63,647 bases of DNA, from the NCBI GenBank assembly GCA_002261195.1, contig MVBO01000083.1, forward strand, positions 1 to 63,647, written 5' to 3'. The notes beneath the pieces were generated by a model, which worked only from the letters and a program-made list of their open reading frames with translations, made no database searches and had not been told where the DNA came from. Position 1 is the stretch's first letter. The number at the start of each line of letters is the position of its first letter. Shown here one piece after another: positions 9,821-21,186 of the stretch. This DNA is from Bifiguratus adelaidae (Eukaryota > Mucoromycota > Endogonomycetes > Endogonales). A program made the translations under genes and the position numbers.

Positions 9821-11582
9821 ATGGAAGAAACCGACTCGTCCATACCACCGCCAGAAGGCGGACAGCCAGCAGCCCTTGATCGTCAAACGTCGTTCCATGG
9901 ACCCTATCGCACCTATCGACGTCGTTACTTTGGTTTAGTCGTGCTCACTCTTTTGAATATCGTTTCGTCGCTCAACTGGCTAAGTTATTCGCCCGTGGCA
10001 TCCTTCGCCGCGGACTTTTTCAGCACGTCGCTCACCGGAGTCAATATGTTTTCGAATATTTTCATGATTGTATATCTCATCATGTCATGGCCAAGCGCCT
10101 ACATACTTCAACGATGGGGTCTTCGTGTTGGGGTGAGTTTCATTGAATCATTTTCCCGAGCGAATTACTCAAGGTCCCCTTTAGATCTCTATAAGTGCGA
10201 TGTTTTCTTTGCTAGGTACTTGGATCCGATATGCTGCTTGCTTTTCTCCCGACGGGACCACTCGCTACGCTGTCGCCTGTTTTGGTCAGGTGCTGTTGGC
10301 CGTTGCCCAACCATTTATGCTCAACGCGCCGGCCACGGTATGACGAAATAGAATTTCACCTGATTGTTCTTGCATTCATGTCTTTTACTTTACAGTATGC
10401 CGCAGCTTGGTTCACAGAGAACGGTAGAGCGACGGCAACTATGGTGGGATCCGTAGGTGCGTACTCAATTGTTGGTAGCGTCGTCCAGCTTTCACATGAC
10501 ATGCGACGGTTACACAGGAATCCGTTTGTGGGTTGTGTGCGGCAAATCCGAAGGTTGCGAGCTCAAACTTATTTCTTTTGCAGCCAATCCCTTTGGGGTC
10601 GCACTGGCGAGTCTCATTGTACCCTTCCTGTGTGCACAGCCAAATGATATTCGATTTGTGGTAAGTGATACCCGTGTGTAGCCACTTTTCAAAGCTTATC
10701 CATTGCCAGTCTTTAATCATTGCTATCATCACGTCCACCGTGTCTTTACCCAGCTTTTTCATTCCAGCACGACCTCCGACCGCGCCTTCATACTCTGCAG
10801 ATGCGTTCCTCAAGGAGATCAATTCGCAAAATTACTTGCAGGGACTAAGCAAACTGGCCAGGAATCCAGGTTTTCTCATCATTTGCTGGTGCTTTGCAAC
10901 CTTTGTGGGCTTGTTTAGCGCCATGTCGACACTGCTCAATCAGATGGTCACACCCTACGGGTATAGCAACGATGAGGCCGGTATCTTTGGCGTGTGTCTA
11001 GTCATTGCTGGTCTAGTAGGCGCCGCCATCATGGGACCCGTCATCGACAAGACCAAGGCGCATGTTTTAACGCTTCGTTGTGTGATCCCAATTGTGGCGA
11101 TCATGAATATTGCCTTCATTTTCGTCGTCAAGGAAGATAACTATGCTGGTATTGCCGTCGTTTGCGTTTTATTGGGGTTCTTTACGTTCAGTCTCCTGCC
11201 CATCGCCCTGGAACTCGGTGCAGAATGTAAGTCAATGACACGTCTTCGGACACTCTGCTTACGCATCTTAGGCACTTATCCTATACCCGAATCGAGTTCA
11301 TCGTCTACCCTATGGTTCCTATCACAGCTCTTCTCGCTCATCTTTTTGTTAGCCATGAACGCGTTGTGTGATCCCAACGGATCACCACCCAACAACTACC
11401 GTAGTGCCTTGATCATGGAAGCCGTCTTGGCTTGCTTCGCCGCTTTGCTGTGTGTTTTCTACCGGAGCATTAATCTTCGCATGGATGCGGAGCGACGTAT
11501 GGTGGATCAGACGGGTCAGCTGAAGAAATGCCCCCCCTCAACAAATAAGTGCGCTTTCCTGCCGGTCCGAATGTTACCCTAA
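9821..11582 (+). CDS. MFS transporter of the FLVCR/SLC49 type
   Basis: Six exons: 9821-10132, 10185-10337, 10396-10456, 10584-10660, 10710-11226 and 11272-11582, giving 476 aa with twelve predicted membrane helices. Family signatures are YRRRYFGLVVLTLLN at the first helix, NWLSYSPVASFAADFF, GTWIRYAACF, the FGQVLLAVAQPFMLNAPA helix, WFTENGRATATM-VGSVANPFG, and ECTYPIPESSSSS late in the protein. Animal relatives export heme or carry choline; the fungal substrate is not known. The first ATG in frame is at 9821, giving a cytosolic tail of about 30 residues. The last intron (11227-11271) is 45 nt, a multiple of three, and has no stop, so its retention would add 15 residues. The extreme C terminus could be altered by a further unseen intron. 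Confidence 0.85.
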
Positions 11583-11804
11583 CGTGCGTAAGATGCGCTG
11601 GAAGTAGATGGCGTGTAGTTCTATCGAAGTCGCTTAGCCGAGAAGCGCCATGTCTCAGATGGTCTCTTTGACCAAAGATCCAATTTGCTCAAAAACTCCG
11701 TTAGACGGATCCATTCCCAATAGTACGAAAACACTGGATATTGGACAGCATTGTTCATATTATGGTTATGTAAATAAATAAGTCACATGCATCACACAGA
11801 TGGG

Positions 11805-13742
11805 TCACTCAGTGATAGGATGTCCTTTCACGGTGGCTGAATCCGCATCACCTTCATGCTCCTCATCGACCTTGGCATCCTCTAATAGCTCCTCTTCGTC
11901 TTGGGGAATGTGTTGACTTTGGGACTTGCTACTGCTTGCCTCAGCATCCTTGTGAGCTTCAGCATCTTCCTGACGATGAATGATGACGGCTGTATTTCTT
12001 CGCACCGACCGCCAATGCAAGTCCTCCAGAGCCATGTCCCGTCCATGGACCCAATCATCATTGTCTGAATCGCCTTCCTCTTTGCTTTCCTTTATTAGAC
12101 TTTCTGACGTTGGTCGGCTACCGTGGGGCGTACTACCGTCTTGTGGAACGGATACTTCGGATAAACCATCGGTCGCAGTAGCAAAGGTTGTTTGGGAAGT
12201 TGTACGCGACATGCCTTCGGAAGGGAGAATAACGTCTGAAACGGGTGAGATTGTATGGGATGGCGTCGCGGTGGATGTGTTTGACACAGCCGTTGGGTCT
12301 GTTTCTGTCTTTTCAGGATATGTGTACTGCTCTTGGGGAGCCGGTCCGGCCGCCAAAGCGCTGAGAGCAAATGTACTGGCAATAGGTGTAGCGAGTTGCG
12401 ATTCATGCTCTTCATCGTGAGGATGGTCTTCAATCGGACTCTCCGTGAGCGGTAGCGTTGTGGAATCGTTGATAGGCTCGGAGGTGTCTTTGGGATGACC
12501 CTTCTCCTTTGATGAGTGAGGTAAGGGCGGTTGTTCATCCTCCAAGATCTGATAGGATCTTTCACCGTGATGACTTGACGCGGATAACGTACCCATACTT
12601 CGTTGACCGCGTTTGCGCAGCTTTGAAAGCACAGCACCAGCTCCCAATGCATCAATATTGATATTGTCACCCAACGTCAGGCTAAGAGCGCTTGCTCGCG
12701 AGCGTGTGCGCTTTTGACCATCCTTGGCAAGGTAGCTATGCTGATGTTCTCCTGGCACGCACTCCCTAGACGCTTGAAACGTTGGTGCGTATAAAGACCG
12801 CTCAGAGAAAGGAATCATGGGGAACAAGGCCGTGATCATGGTGACGACTGCAGTCAGATAAGATACAAGACCTATGCACGATAGCACGTTCTGTACCAGT
12901 TGGACATAGCCATCGCCGCTTAGATTACCGAAGGCTCCAAATGCCAGGATACCGTACACAATCACACATCCCGATAGTGAGAGCGCAAGCTGTAGTTGAA
13001 CATCCCGATAGAAGGTAACATTGTATGAAATGTTGGAGATCTCTCCGGTGGGCGTTTTTGTGATCCTGACGAGTTGCAGTAATCGAAGCACTGAGAATAT
13101 ATGTTGTACGCAAGCGATAGCTGCCTGACATAGAAGGATTAAGCCGGTGATAAAGACCGCATAGTGATAGAAGTGCAAAATGTCGAGAATCACGTAGAGG
13201 ATAACAGGTGCCAGAAAGATTAGCGCAGCGTAAAGGACGCTCACCTTATGATAAAAGGTGGGTAAAAGATACTCTCTACATAGATGCTTCAGTCGGGCGT
13301 GAACGTAGTCTGGGAGGAGAAAAGCAGCCGTGGAGAAGAGTGAGATGGCGATGGATAGGAGAATGGAGCAAAGGGCGTCTAGATAGTTATCTCCTAAAAG
13401 TGAAAAGTCGAGGTATTCCGCGGTTGGAAGTGTTGTATTCGTGGTCGGTATCGTCACCGTCCGCCAGTTGTTGAGGGTTTGCGAATACATCACAACACAG
13501 TCTGCTGCCGCTATGCCGTACATGCCTCCAAAGAGGAATAACAGAACCCATCCTCGGAGGATACCTTCGCTATGACTCCAAGGATGCTTTGAGGACTGGT
13601 ACATGCTGTCCTGTATCATCCGGACAGCTGTCCATAGTGTTATGAACACCGTAGCAACAGCACGGACCACCGCATTTGATACTTTTAAGACAGTCAATAT
13701 TCATTACCCGCTATTATGATCGACATCACCTGCTTGCTCCAT
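11805..13742 (-). CDS. Orphan multipass membrane protein with a long acidic tail
   Basis: Two exons, 13742-13730 and 13681-11805, giving 629 aa. The first coding exon is only 13 nt (MEQA plus one base), needed because the main frame has no ATG before its first helix. About seven membrane helices occupy the first 330 residues: for example GWVLLFLFGGMYGIAAADCV, LDALCSILLSIAISLFS, VSVLYAALIFLAPVILYVIL, HYAVFITGLILLCQAAIAC and LVSYLTAVVTMITALFPM. NNT and NVT sequons sit in predicted loops. The C-terminal 300 residues are Ser/Thr/Glu/Asp-rich and end in an EEELLED-type acidic segment. The topology suggests a fungal receptor-like or unknown seven-helix family, but no family signature was recognised. 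It lies downstream of, and on the same strand as, the Pom1-like kinase. Confidence 0.7.
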
Positions 13743-13848
13743 CCCTTGGCAAGACACACTATCCTTCACTTCTCATGGACAAGTAAAAGAAACGATGATG
13801 CACTGTTTGAAGCGACACATGAAAGTCTATATGTTACACAGGCCCCAA

Positions 13849-16800
13849 CTATTTGAAATGCTGATGATAATGGGTTGCGTAGGCAGTGCTCTGGACCACC
13901 TTGGGGTCTGTCAATGTGCTAGGTACAATGATGGATCCAGACTTGACGGATGCTGGTGCAGGATAGCGAAGTTTTGGGACTGATGGTTTAGACGTACTGC
14001 TGCTCCAGGCCTCCTCTGTCGCCTGACGTGAGGAACGATGAGAAGAAGTCTTTGAACGCCGATGCGAGCGTCTGCCATCTTGGGCATCGAATTCTTCGCG
14101 AATCCATTCGTGCTGCAGGCCCTGCTCTGGCGTCATCCTTCTTTCAGGATCCCACTCTAGGCATCGAGCAATGAAGTCTATAAATAACCTGTCGTCACAC
14201 TTCAATGCATCCGCGAGCTTCTTGGTACCGGGATAACGCTTCCTGCCCTTGGAGTTTGGTATTATTCTCGGCTGATTGTTTGAATCTTAATACAGGCAAC
14301 ATTTAGTCACGATTAACAGGAGCGTCTGTGACCTACCAAAAAAGAGCTTCTTCCTCGTGCTCTTCTCAATCAAATACCGTTCTGGCACACCAATGATCTC
14401 CATTATACAAGCCAATTGCTCTTGTTCGTTCTCTCCAGGAAAGAGGGGATAGCCGGTCCGCAATTCAGCCAAAATGCATCCCAAACTCCACATATCGATG
14501 GCCATGTTGTAGGTCATACCCAAAATGACTTCTGGTGAACGGTAAAACCGACTTTGAATGTAAGTGTACACTACTGCAGCATTAGATCGATTTCTCTCGG
14601 TCCACCCATTTCAGCTCATCCAGAATACCTTTTTCACTCTCCAGACAGCTACTACCAAAGTCAATGACTTTGATTGCACTTCGCGATGGATGCTTCAACA
14701 AAATGTTCTGCAACGACACAATGAGCACAACGATTTGCATACGCACTTCACTTACCTCCGGTTTCAAGTCACAGTGCACGACTCGTCGTCTGTTCAGGAG
14801 GGTCAAGGAATTCAACAGCTGAATGGTGAATCTGGTCCAGATGAGTACAGTGATAGCGCGCACATTGACAAATTCACCTTCGGATGAGAGCACAGCTGAA
14901 ACCTTGGAAATTGTGTGCCTTGATAAATTCGTACAAGTTGATACTCAAACACTCGCAAGCAATGCACAAGTGATTTCGAAACGAGAAGTGTTCATTCATT
15001 CGGATATTGTTATGCCTATCTTCAGGGTCCTAAAAATGGAATTAGATGTTGCGCTGAACTGGATCACAAAAGGAACATACCCAGCGAATGAGATTTTCGA
15101 GAATTTTAATCTCCACAAGAGCCTGATGATGAAATCGCTTCTTGTTTCGAATGATTTTGACAGCCGCTAGCTCACCAGTCTTATGATCCATAGCTTTCAC
15201 AACTTGCCCAAACGATCCTTTGCCGAGTACCTCGATAACCTCGTAACGGTAGGAAAGATGATCCCCAATGACGATTTGATAATCGCCTCTTTCATCGTCG
15301 AAACCAAAGTTATTTGTAGGAAGCTCAACATCAGCTTGTACCTTTTCGGAATTTCGGCCGACGTAGTAAATCTCGTTATACTCGAATATCTCGGTTTGCT
15401 CGTAAGGAGACAAATACGGAAGATACCGACCAACAGCAGCTCTTGGTGACATGCACTTTATGCGTGCGTCTGCCGTTTGGGAGGGTATTGACCAATCGGA
15501 ATACTGATGGAAGACATCTGACTCGGAGCTTTCGTCATCCACAGGCTCAGAGCCCACAGTTCCGTTCCGCGAGGAGCGCGATGTCAAGGTGTTGTCGCTG
15601 TCGTCCTCTTTTTGCAGCTTTTCAGCCGAGAATTTGACGGAAGAAAAGTCCTCGTGGGCAACTGGTTTAGGCATGCTGCTTTGCCATAGTATACCTCTTT
15701 CCTTGACCGGAGGCGCATCAGCTTCCACATTGCCCAAGTTAAGATAGGCGGCTATAAAATATCAGTATGCGCGACACCAATCAGGTGCATGAAACATGAC
15801 TCACATGACGAAGGAATTCTTCTACTGGCGCCGGTTGAGATGCTCGGAGAGGGAATTTTCGATGGTTCGACCGCATGAGGCACTTTGGATGTGCGATTAG
15901 GCGCTTTCAGCCAGTTACCGATTTGCTTCGACGTTGAAGGTTTCATCTCAGGAAAATGATCTTGGAAGATGCTGGTTCCATTGGACTGAACGGGCAATTG
16001 AACATACGACAATGATCTATCTTTGCGAGTGCGTTCAACGTCTCGTAGATGTTCGATCATTTCGAACATATGTTTGTCAGAGATGGGACTAGCATTGGCG
16101 TCGGTCAATTTTGTCTCGGTCGCCATTGAGCTTGGCTTGGACGTCTTCGTAGCATCGATACCCTCGTATCTCGCCTTGTTGCTGTATACGCTCGAATTGG
16201 ATCCCAGGCGTTCCATTTGCTGGGATACAGCAGCATTTAAGGGCTCTACTTTGATAGGGGGCAGTGGTAATGATGGAACTGGCGGAGGGGTCGCCAGATT
16301 ACCAGGTAGGGTCTTGCCACGTCTGCGGGTTGCAAGCACCGCCTTATGTTCTAGGCGCGGCAAGACGTTGGGTTCTGGGATCTTTAGACTTGTTCCCTCA
16401 TCCGAGTCCGAATTTCTTGGTCGTGGAGAGGATTCTTCGGCTCCACGGCTGACAGGCGTCTTGCCCATTGGTTCAACGTATGTTGCATTATTAACAAGTA
16501 GATCGCGCACTCGCGCCGAAAGATCTGAGCGACTGCTTTGAGACGCCAAGGAATGCACTCGAGGAACTGGGGGGACAGGTGGAATCGGTGGTACCTCTTC
16601 TATGTGATGTAAGTTGTCATCGGAATTCGTTCCGTCAGCTGAGGATGACGGCCTGAAAGGTGGTGGTGATGAGGTTATGGATCTTCGATGGCTGTTTGAT
16701 GACTTTTGATAGCCTTGATACTCGGAGATTGAAAGTCGCGATGATGTGTGGGGTGATGATTTTCTTTTGCTGTCTTTGCCTATGCTGGCACGAAGCGATT

Positions 16801-18546
16801 GCCGCGATCGACTCGTCGGCTGACGATTATTGGCATTGTCTGCTTTCTGTGATGGCGATATGCTTCCACGAGACAGGCTGCGTGTCGAGTCACCTTTGTC
16901 AATCGATTTCCTATTCGAATTCGAGCTGCTCTGCTCCTTTCTGGGCACCTCATATTCCGAGCTTTCCGAGCGATAAGTCTTCCTGTGCACAACATTATCT
17001 CGTTCAGCATTCGACTCTTTCAGATATATTGCGGGCGCTTTGTGAGTGCTGACGCCAAGTGAAGCCTGACGCGGACGAGTTTTACCGCCTGGTGAATCTC
17101 CGACTGTAGCAGGCGGATAGTGCCTGAAATCATCCCTTTCGATTGCTTGCCACGGAGATGGTTCAAGATGATCTGGAATACGCACATCCGGTATGTTTTG
17201 TTCTTGTTTATCCACCAAAGCATCCAGCTGCGAAGCTGCCGTGGTAAAAGTGGCCCGTAAGGATTGATGCCTTCGATCCAAACGATGCTCGCACTGGCCC
17301 ATGATCGCATTAGCGCGCTCCAACGCGGCCGTAAGAGCAGTAATCGTCGGCTCCTGCGCTGTGGTTGGATGCTCAATCTTTACATTAAGAGAGCCTTGCT
17401 CCTGAGAACGTGACTGATGGGAGCTGCTTGAAGTGTGATCAAGATCCGTGATCGAACTAGTGCTCTTGGACGGTTGCAAGGTTCGACGTGGCATTCGATT
17501 CACGAGAGATTGGTATCGCTCAGGGATGTTACTTGCAGCGAGTACAGGCACTTCCGCCTCCTGCCAAGCTTCATAGCCACCAATTGGCAGCCGTTGACTT
17601 GAAGACGGACCGAGCGCATCTAGATCGGCCGCGCTAATGTTATTGCTGCTGCTCCCTTCCGAACCATAACCAACTCCATGTTCTGCCCCTAATGTCTTCC
17701 ATTTCACGTGCTCACCCGCGATAATGGTTCGAGGTAACTATAGGCCATGCGTGATGAGCAATTCATCACTACATGGAGTAGGGTACTTACTGTCAACGTG
17801 TCTCGTGAACGCTTGGGATCTACCATTTCAAATGTCCCCAGTCCTTCAATTTGAATGTCGCGCTCTCGATCGGTTGCGCTAGTAAACGTCGGCTCCATTG
17901 CCTCATCGTGAACTCCACTGATTAACATGCTCATGCTGTGTCCCTTCTGTCGTGCAGGTGTCTGAGGCCCTAGCCTCTCTAGGTTACCGTGTGAATGCGA
18001 CCGCGACATGTGTCCTATAGTTGAGCGCTTTTGCTTTGCACTTGTCTCATGACCATTGTCTCCCCCATATGCGGCAGTGAGCATGTCCTTTCCGCGTTCC
18101 GTGGACGATCTGTGCGACATGGCCATATCGCTAAGCTGTCGCTCAAGCATCTCGAGTTGTTCGACTCTAGCTGCATGCTGCTGCTGTTGAAGTTGTTGTC
18201 GAGCCAAGAGAGCTTGATTCTTGCCGTATAAAAGTGATGGAGACACGTGGGGTATGATAGGTTCCCGAAGTTTAGTAGGCGGGGAGCTGTCGGCGCTAAA
18301 CGTGGTTCGCTCGTAAGCTTTGACCTTTGCGCCTACCGATGCATCGTATGAGTGCATCGCACGTTATCTTTCGCTTAGTATGCGCATCTCACCTTGCGGC
18401 CTGGGGATCGTGCTGCTGGGGAGAAAACTTTCTCTCATATCTGCTATCGTCTGCGCACGCTCTTCCTTTCCCTTAATAGAACCGTTGGTCTCCTGCTGTG
18501 GAGGAGCCTGTTGATATTCAAAAGCTTCTGTTAGCTGCGCTGACAT
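13849..18546 (-). CDS. pom1: DYRK-family protein kinase, Pom1-like
   Basis: Nine exons: 18546-18393, 18332-17791, 17737-15805, 15751-15081, 15029-14878, 14831-14756, 14707-14629, 14573-14337 and 14285-13849, giving 1426 aa. About 1000 residues of Ser/Pro-rich, probably disordered sequence with a Q-rich coiled coil precede the kinase. A DYRK-homology box ([21 protein letters not shown], split by chemistry not by exon) leads into [12 protein letters not shown], the catalytic lysine in [35 protein letters not shown] and the activation loop [18 protein letters not shown], with the YTY pair that DYRKs autophosphorylate. A CMGC insert and [12 protein letters not shown] follow. Pom1 of fission yeast forms polar cortical gradients that control division and growth sites; a similar role is inferred. 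All catalytic residues are present. Confidence 0.88.
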
Positions 18547-18759
18547 TGTTCACCGAAACCGGCAAACAGCCGGGCAGCTTCTACTCGGTCAACTCTACAA
18601 AAGACATCAGTGAACGACTCAAAGCATAGCGAACGTCTTGCGCAGCCATGCATGTGCTTATGACAAGCTTTCCATGGCTGTACACCTTGGATGGTCAACC
18701 TACTCGAAAGACTGGTGAAACCTATTGAGCGGGACGCATGCAAGGGAAGCAACAATTTC

Positions 18760-19985
18760 ATGGCTCGAAAGGCGACGCACGCTGGCTCATGGTATGCTGG
18801 CAATGGTGAGTTTATATTGACTTCTTCCTTGTACCTGGCACTCACGACTGTGTAGGTGACAAGTTGAATAGGGAATTGACAGGGTATCTGGAACAAGCGA
18901 GCAGGAGTGAACATTCGTTTCCTGTTCACGGCGCACGAGCCATTATCGCACCGTCAGTAGCTACTGTGTACGGGAGACTTGGGTTATCGACTTACACGGC
19001 GCTTGTAGGCATGCTGGGTACTCTTATAGCGGTCCGACGGCAGCGTATGCTTACAAATGCTTGGATGTCACGGGCATGTTGGTATCCATGTCTAGTGTTT
19101 GACTACAGCTTACATTCTGATAGAAAGCGAATCTTTATTCTTGGTCCATCGCATCATGCATACATTGATGGATGCGCATTGACAAAATGCTCTACATACC
19201 AGACACCGCTTGGAGACTTAGCGATTGATAGCGAAGGTGCGTCTTGGTCCTTCTGCGAACCCCACATTCACCATGATTGCAGTCACGCAAGCACTTCGAG
19301 ATACCAAGTTGTTTGAAGACATGGATTTACAAGTCGATGAAGATGAACACAGCATTGAGATGCATTTGCCATACACCTATAAGCTGATAGAGTCGTAAGT
19401 AAGGCAAGACTGCCTCGTGAAGCATTAAAAAGGACACTCCTATAGAAGCACACAAGAAATCAAGATTGTGCCCATTTTAGTTGGATCTATTGATGAACAG
19501 GCGGAAAAGAAGTTTGGCAAGATACTGGCTCCTTACCTTGCGGACGAAGCCAATCTGTTCATCATCTCGTCGGATTTCTGCCACTGGTAAGACAAGACCT
19601 AGTACAAAACGATACTGATCCTTCTAGGGGAACACGCTTCCAATACACCTACTACAAGGCGGACAATGAACCTCCAGTCAAGCGTCTCTCAAGCACTTCG
19701 CCTCTGACTACACCCATTTATCAGTCCATCTCCAATTTGGATCATGAAGGCATGGACACAATCGCTAGCTTAAGTCATGTCGCCTTCTTGGCCTATCTTA
19801 GACAAACACGCAATACCATATGTGGTCGACATCCCATCGGGGTACTGTTGGCAGGCATGGAATATCTGAACAAGAACAAGGGTAGACAGCAGAAGATTGA
19901 GTTCGTAAAGTATGCACAAAGCTCGCAGTGCAAAAGTATACGTGATAGCAGTGTGAGCTATGCGAGTGGATATGCTTGTATGTAG
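18760..19985 (+). CDS. MHO1: MEMO-family protein
   Basis: Seven exons: 18760-18805, 18856-18952, 19009-19077, 19124-19236, 19283-19394, 19446-19586 and 19628-19985, giving 311 aa, close to human MEMO1 (297 aa). The sequence follows the family end to end: [97 protein letters not shown] and [10 protein letters not shown]. The His residues in APHAGY, GPSHH and DFCHW form the metal pocket, which in MEMO1 binds copper or iron; Mho1 is the yeast counterpart. One donor, after exon 3, is GTTGGT rather than GTRAGT, but the join T-G-I-K-R-I is required by homology. Near head-to-head with the kinase gene, whose start is at 18546. Confidence 0.92.
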
Positions 19986-20068
19986 TCGCGCTATTGAATT
20001 GTTGCATAAATTGCATTGATGGATTTTACAATAGGAATAGGAATATGAATGAGAAATATTGAGGACAG

Positions 20069-21030
20069 CTAGACAGCGTCCTCATCGTCGCCGACAACGC
20101 GGACTCCATGCTGACCATCAGCTTCCAAACGAATACCACCTCTTCCATGAAACTCTTGGACTCGCTTGACGTGTCGCTTGATGCGATCGACAGCCGCACC
20201 GGTGATGAGTCCCATCAAGACACCGACGCCCAAGAGCGAAGCGACAAAGACATCTTCGGAATTGTCGTGCTGACCCACAGCGATACCAGCCAAAGCCCAG
20301 GCTAACACAGCGACGAATATAAGGTCCTGTTTATGGGAAAACGCGACGACGTACACGCCCAAAAGACTGAGAAACGACAGAGCGTAGAGGGCACCATGCG
20401 CATATTTGCCGTGGGGTCCACCTTCAAGACCTTCACCATGGCGCGAGGTTACAGCGACAAAGGCAGCTACGGTCGAAGCGACTATAAGCCAGCCAAAATA
20501 GATGGAGAAAGGTATGTGCACGCAGAGTTTGGTAAGGAAACTCGAGGTCTTGTAGCTTGCCGTCAGCTGGTAATTGATTATTCCCAAGCTGGCAAATGCC
20601 AAAACGATGATGGGCAATTGAGCAACCATGTGTTCATAGTGCTATTCTGGATGAGTGAAATGCAAGGTACACAACCACAACCACTTACAAACACCAAGAG
20701 CCACGTAAAGTTGGCGACACAGCTGATCATAAACCAGTACCCAATCTTTTCCAAGACACCATCGACGCCGACAACTTCTTCACCGTTCGTCCAGGAGTAA
20801 ATAGTAAATGCAAAGAGACCAAGGTAGATTAGACCCCAAATGCCAAAGGTGAAGCCAGCAGGCGTGACAAACGTGGGATGTTCGTCCGAGACTTCTCCGG
20901 TGTTGTGACCGTTAATGGTAACGGTATTAGCGAGTGTATTAACGACAAGGGTCACTATGAACGCAACGGTATTGCCAACGCGCAGCAAAAGCGTTCTCGA
21001 AAGCTGCGGGACCTGCACATTGAACGGCAT
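20069..21030 (-). CDS. TspO/MBR-like (tryptophan-rich sensory protein type) membrane protein
   Basis: Two exons, 21030-20689 and 20641-20069, giving 304 aa, longer than classic five-helix TspO proteins (about 160 aa). The N-terminal half carries the pattern VVNTLANTVTINGHNTGEVS, then FVTPAGFTFGIWGLIYLGLF and YWFMISCVANFTWLLVF, seen in bacterial and fungal tryptophan-rich sensory-like proteins. It continues into VHIPFSIYFGWLIVAST, a family-typical helix, and four or five more helices. The intron is removed with acceptor GAATAG, joining LLVF to HYEHMVAQ in frame. TspO proteins bind porphyrins or sterols in bacteria and mitochondria; ligand and location here are not known. The last 30 residues are soluble and charged. 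Confidence 0.72.
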
Positions 21031-21186
21031 GGTGTCTCTCGGCGAAGACAGACAATTGTCTCATTGTCACCAAAAAGGAAGGTGTGGGTCATTCGAAGCA
21101 AAATTAATTAACACTCATGTACAACAGTCGGATCGGAATGACGGTCTGGTGTGGAACGTCAGATCTCGCTGTACAACAAAAAAGTT

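Noticed and set aside
10457-10583. Possible extra exon inside the 127-nt intron of the FLVCR-like gene
   Set aside because: The join GSV-A-NPFG is contiguous in the family, so no exon is needed. The interior AG sites do not give a matching peptide.
18531-18929. Leftward 132-codon frame upstream of the Pom1-like kinase
   Set aside because: It covers the first exons of the MEMO gene on the other strand and shows no domain. The kinase has a good ATG at 18546.
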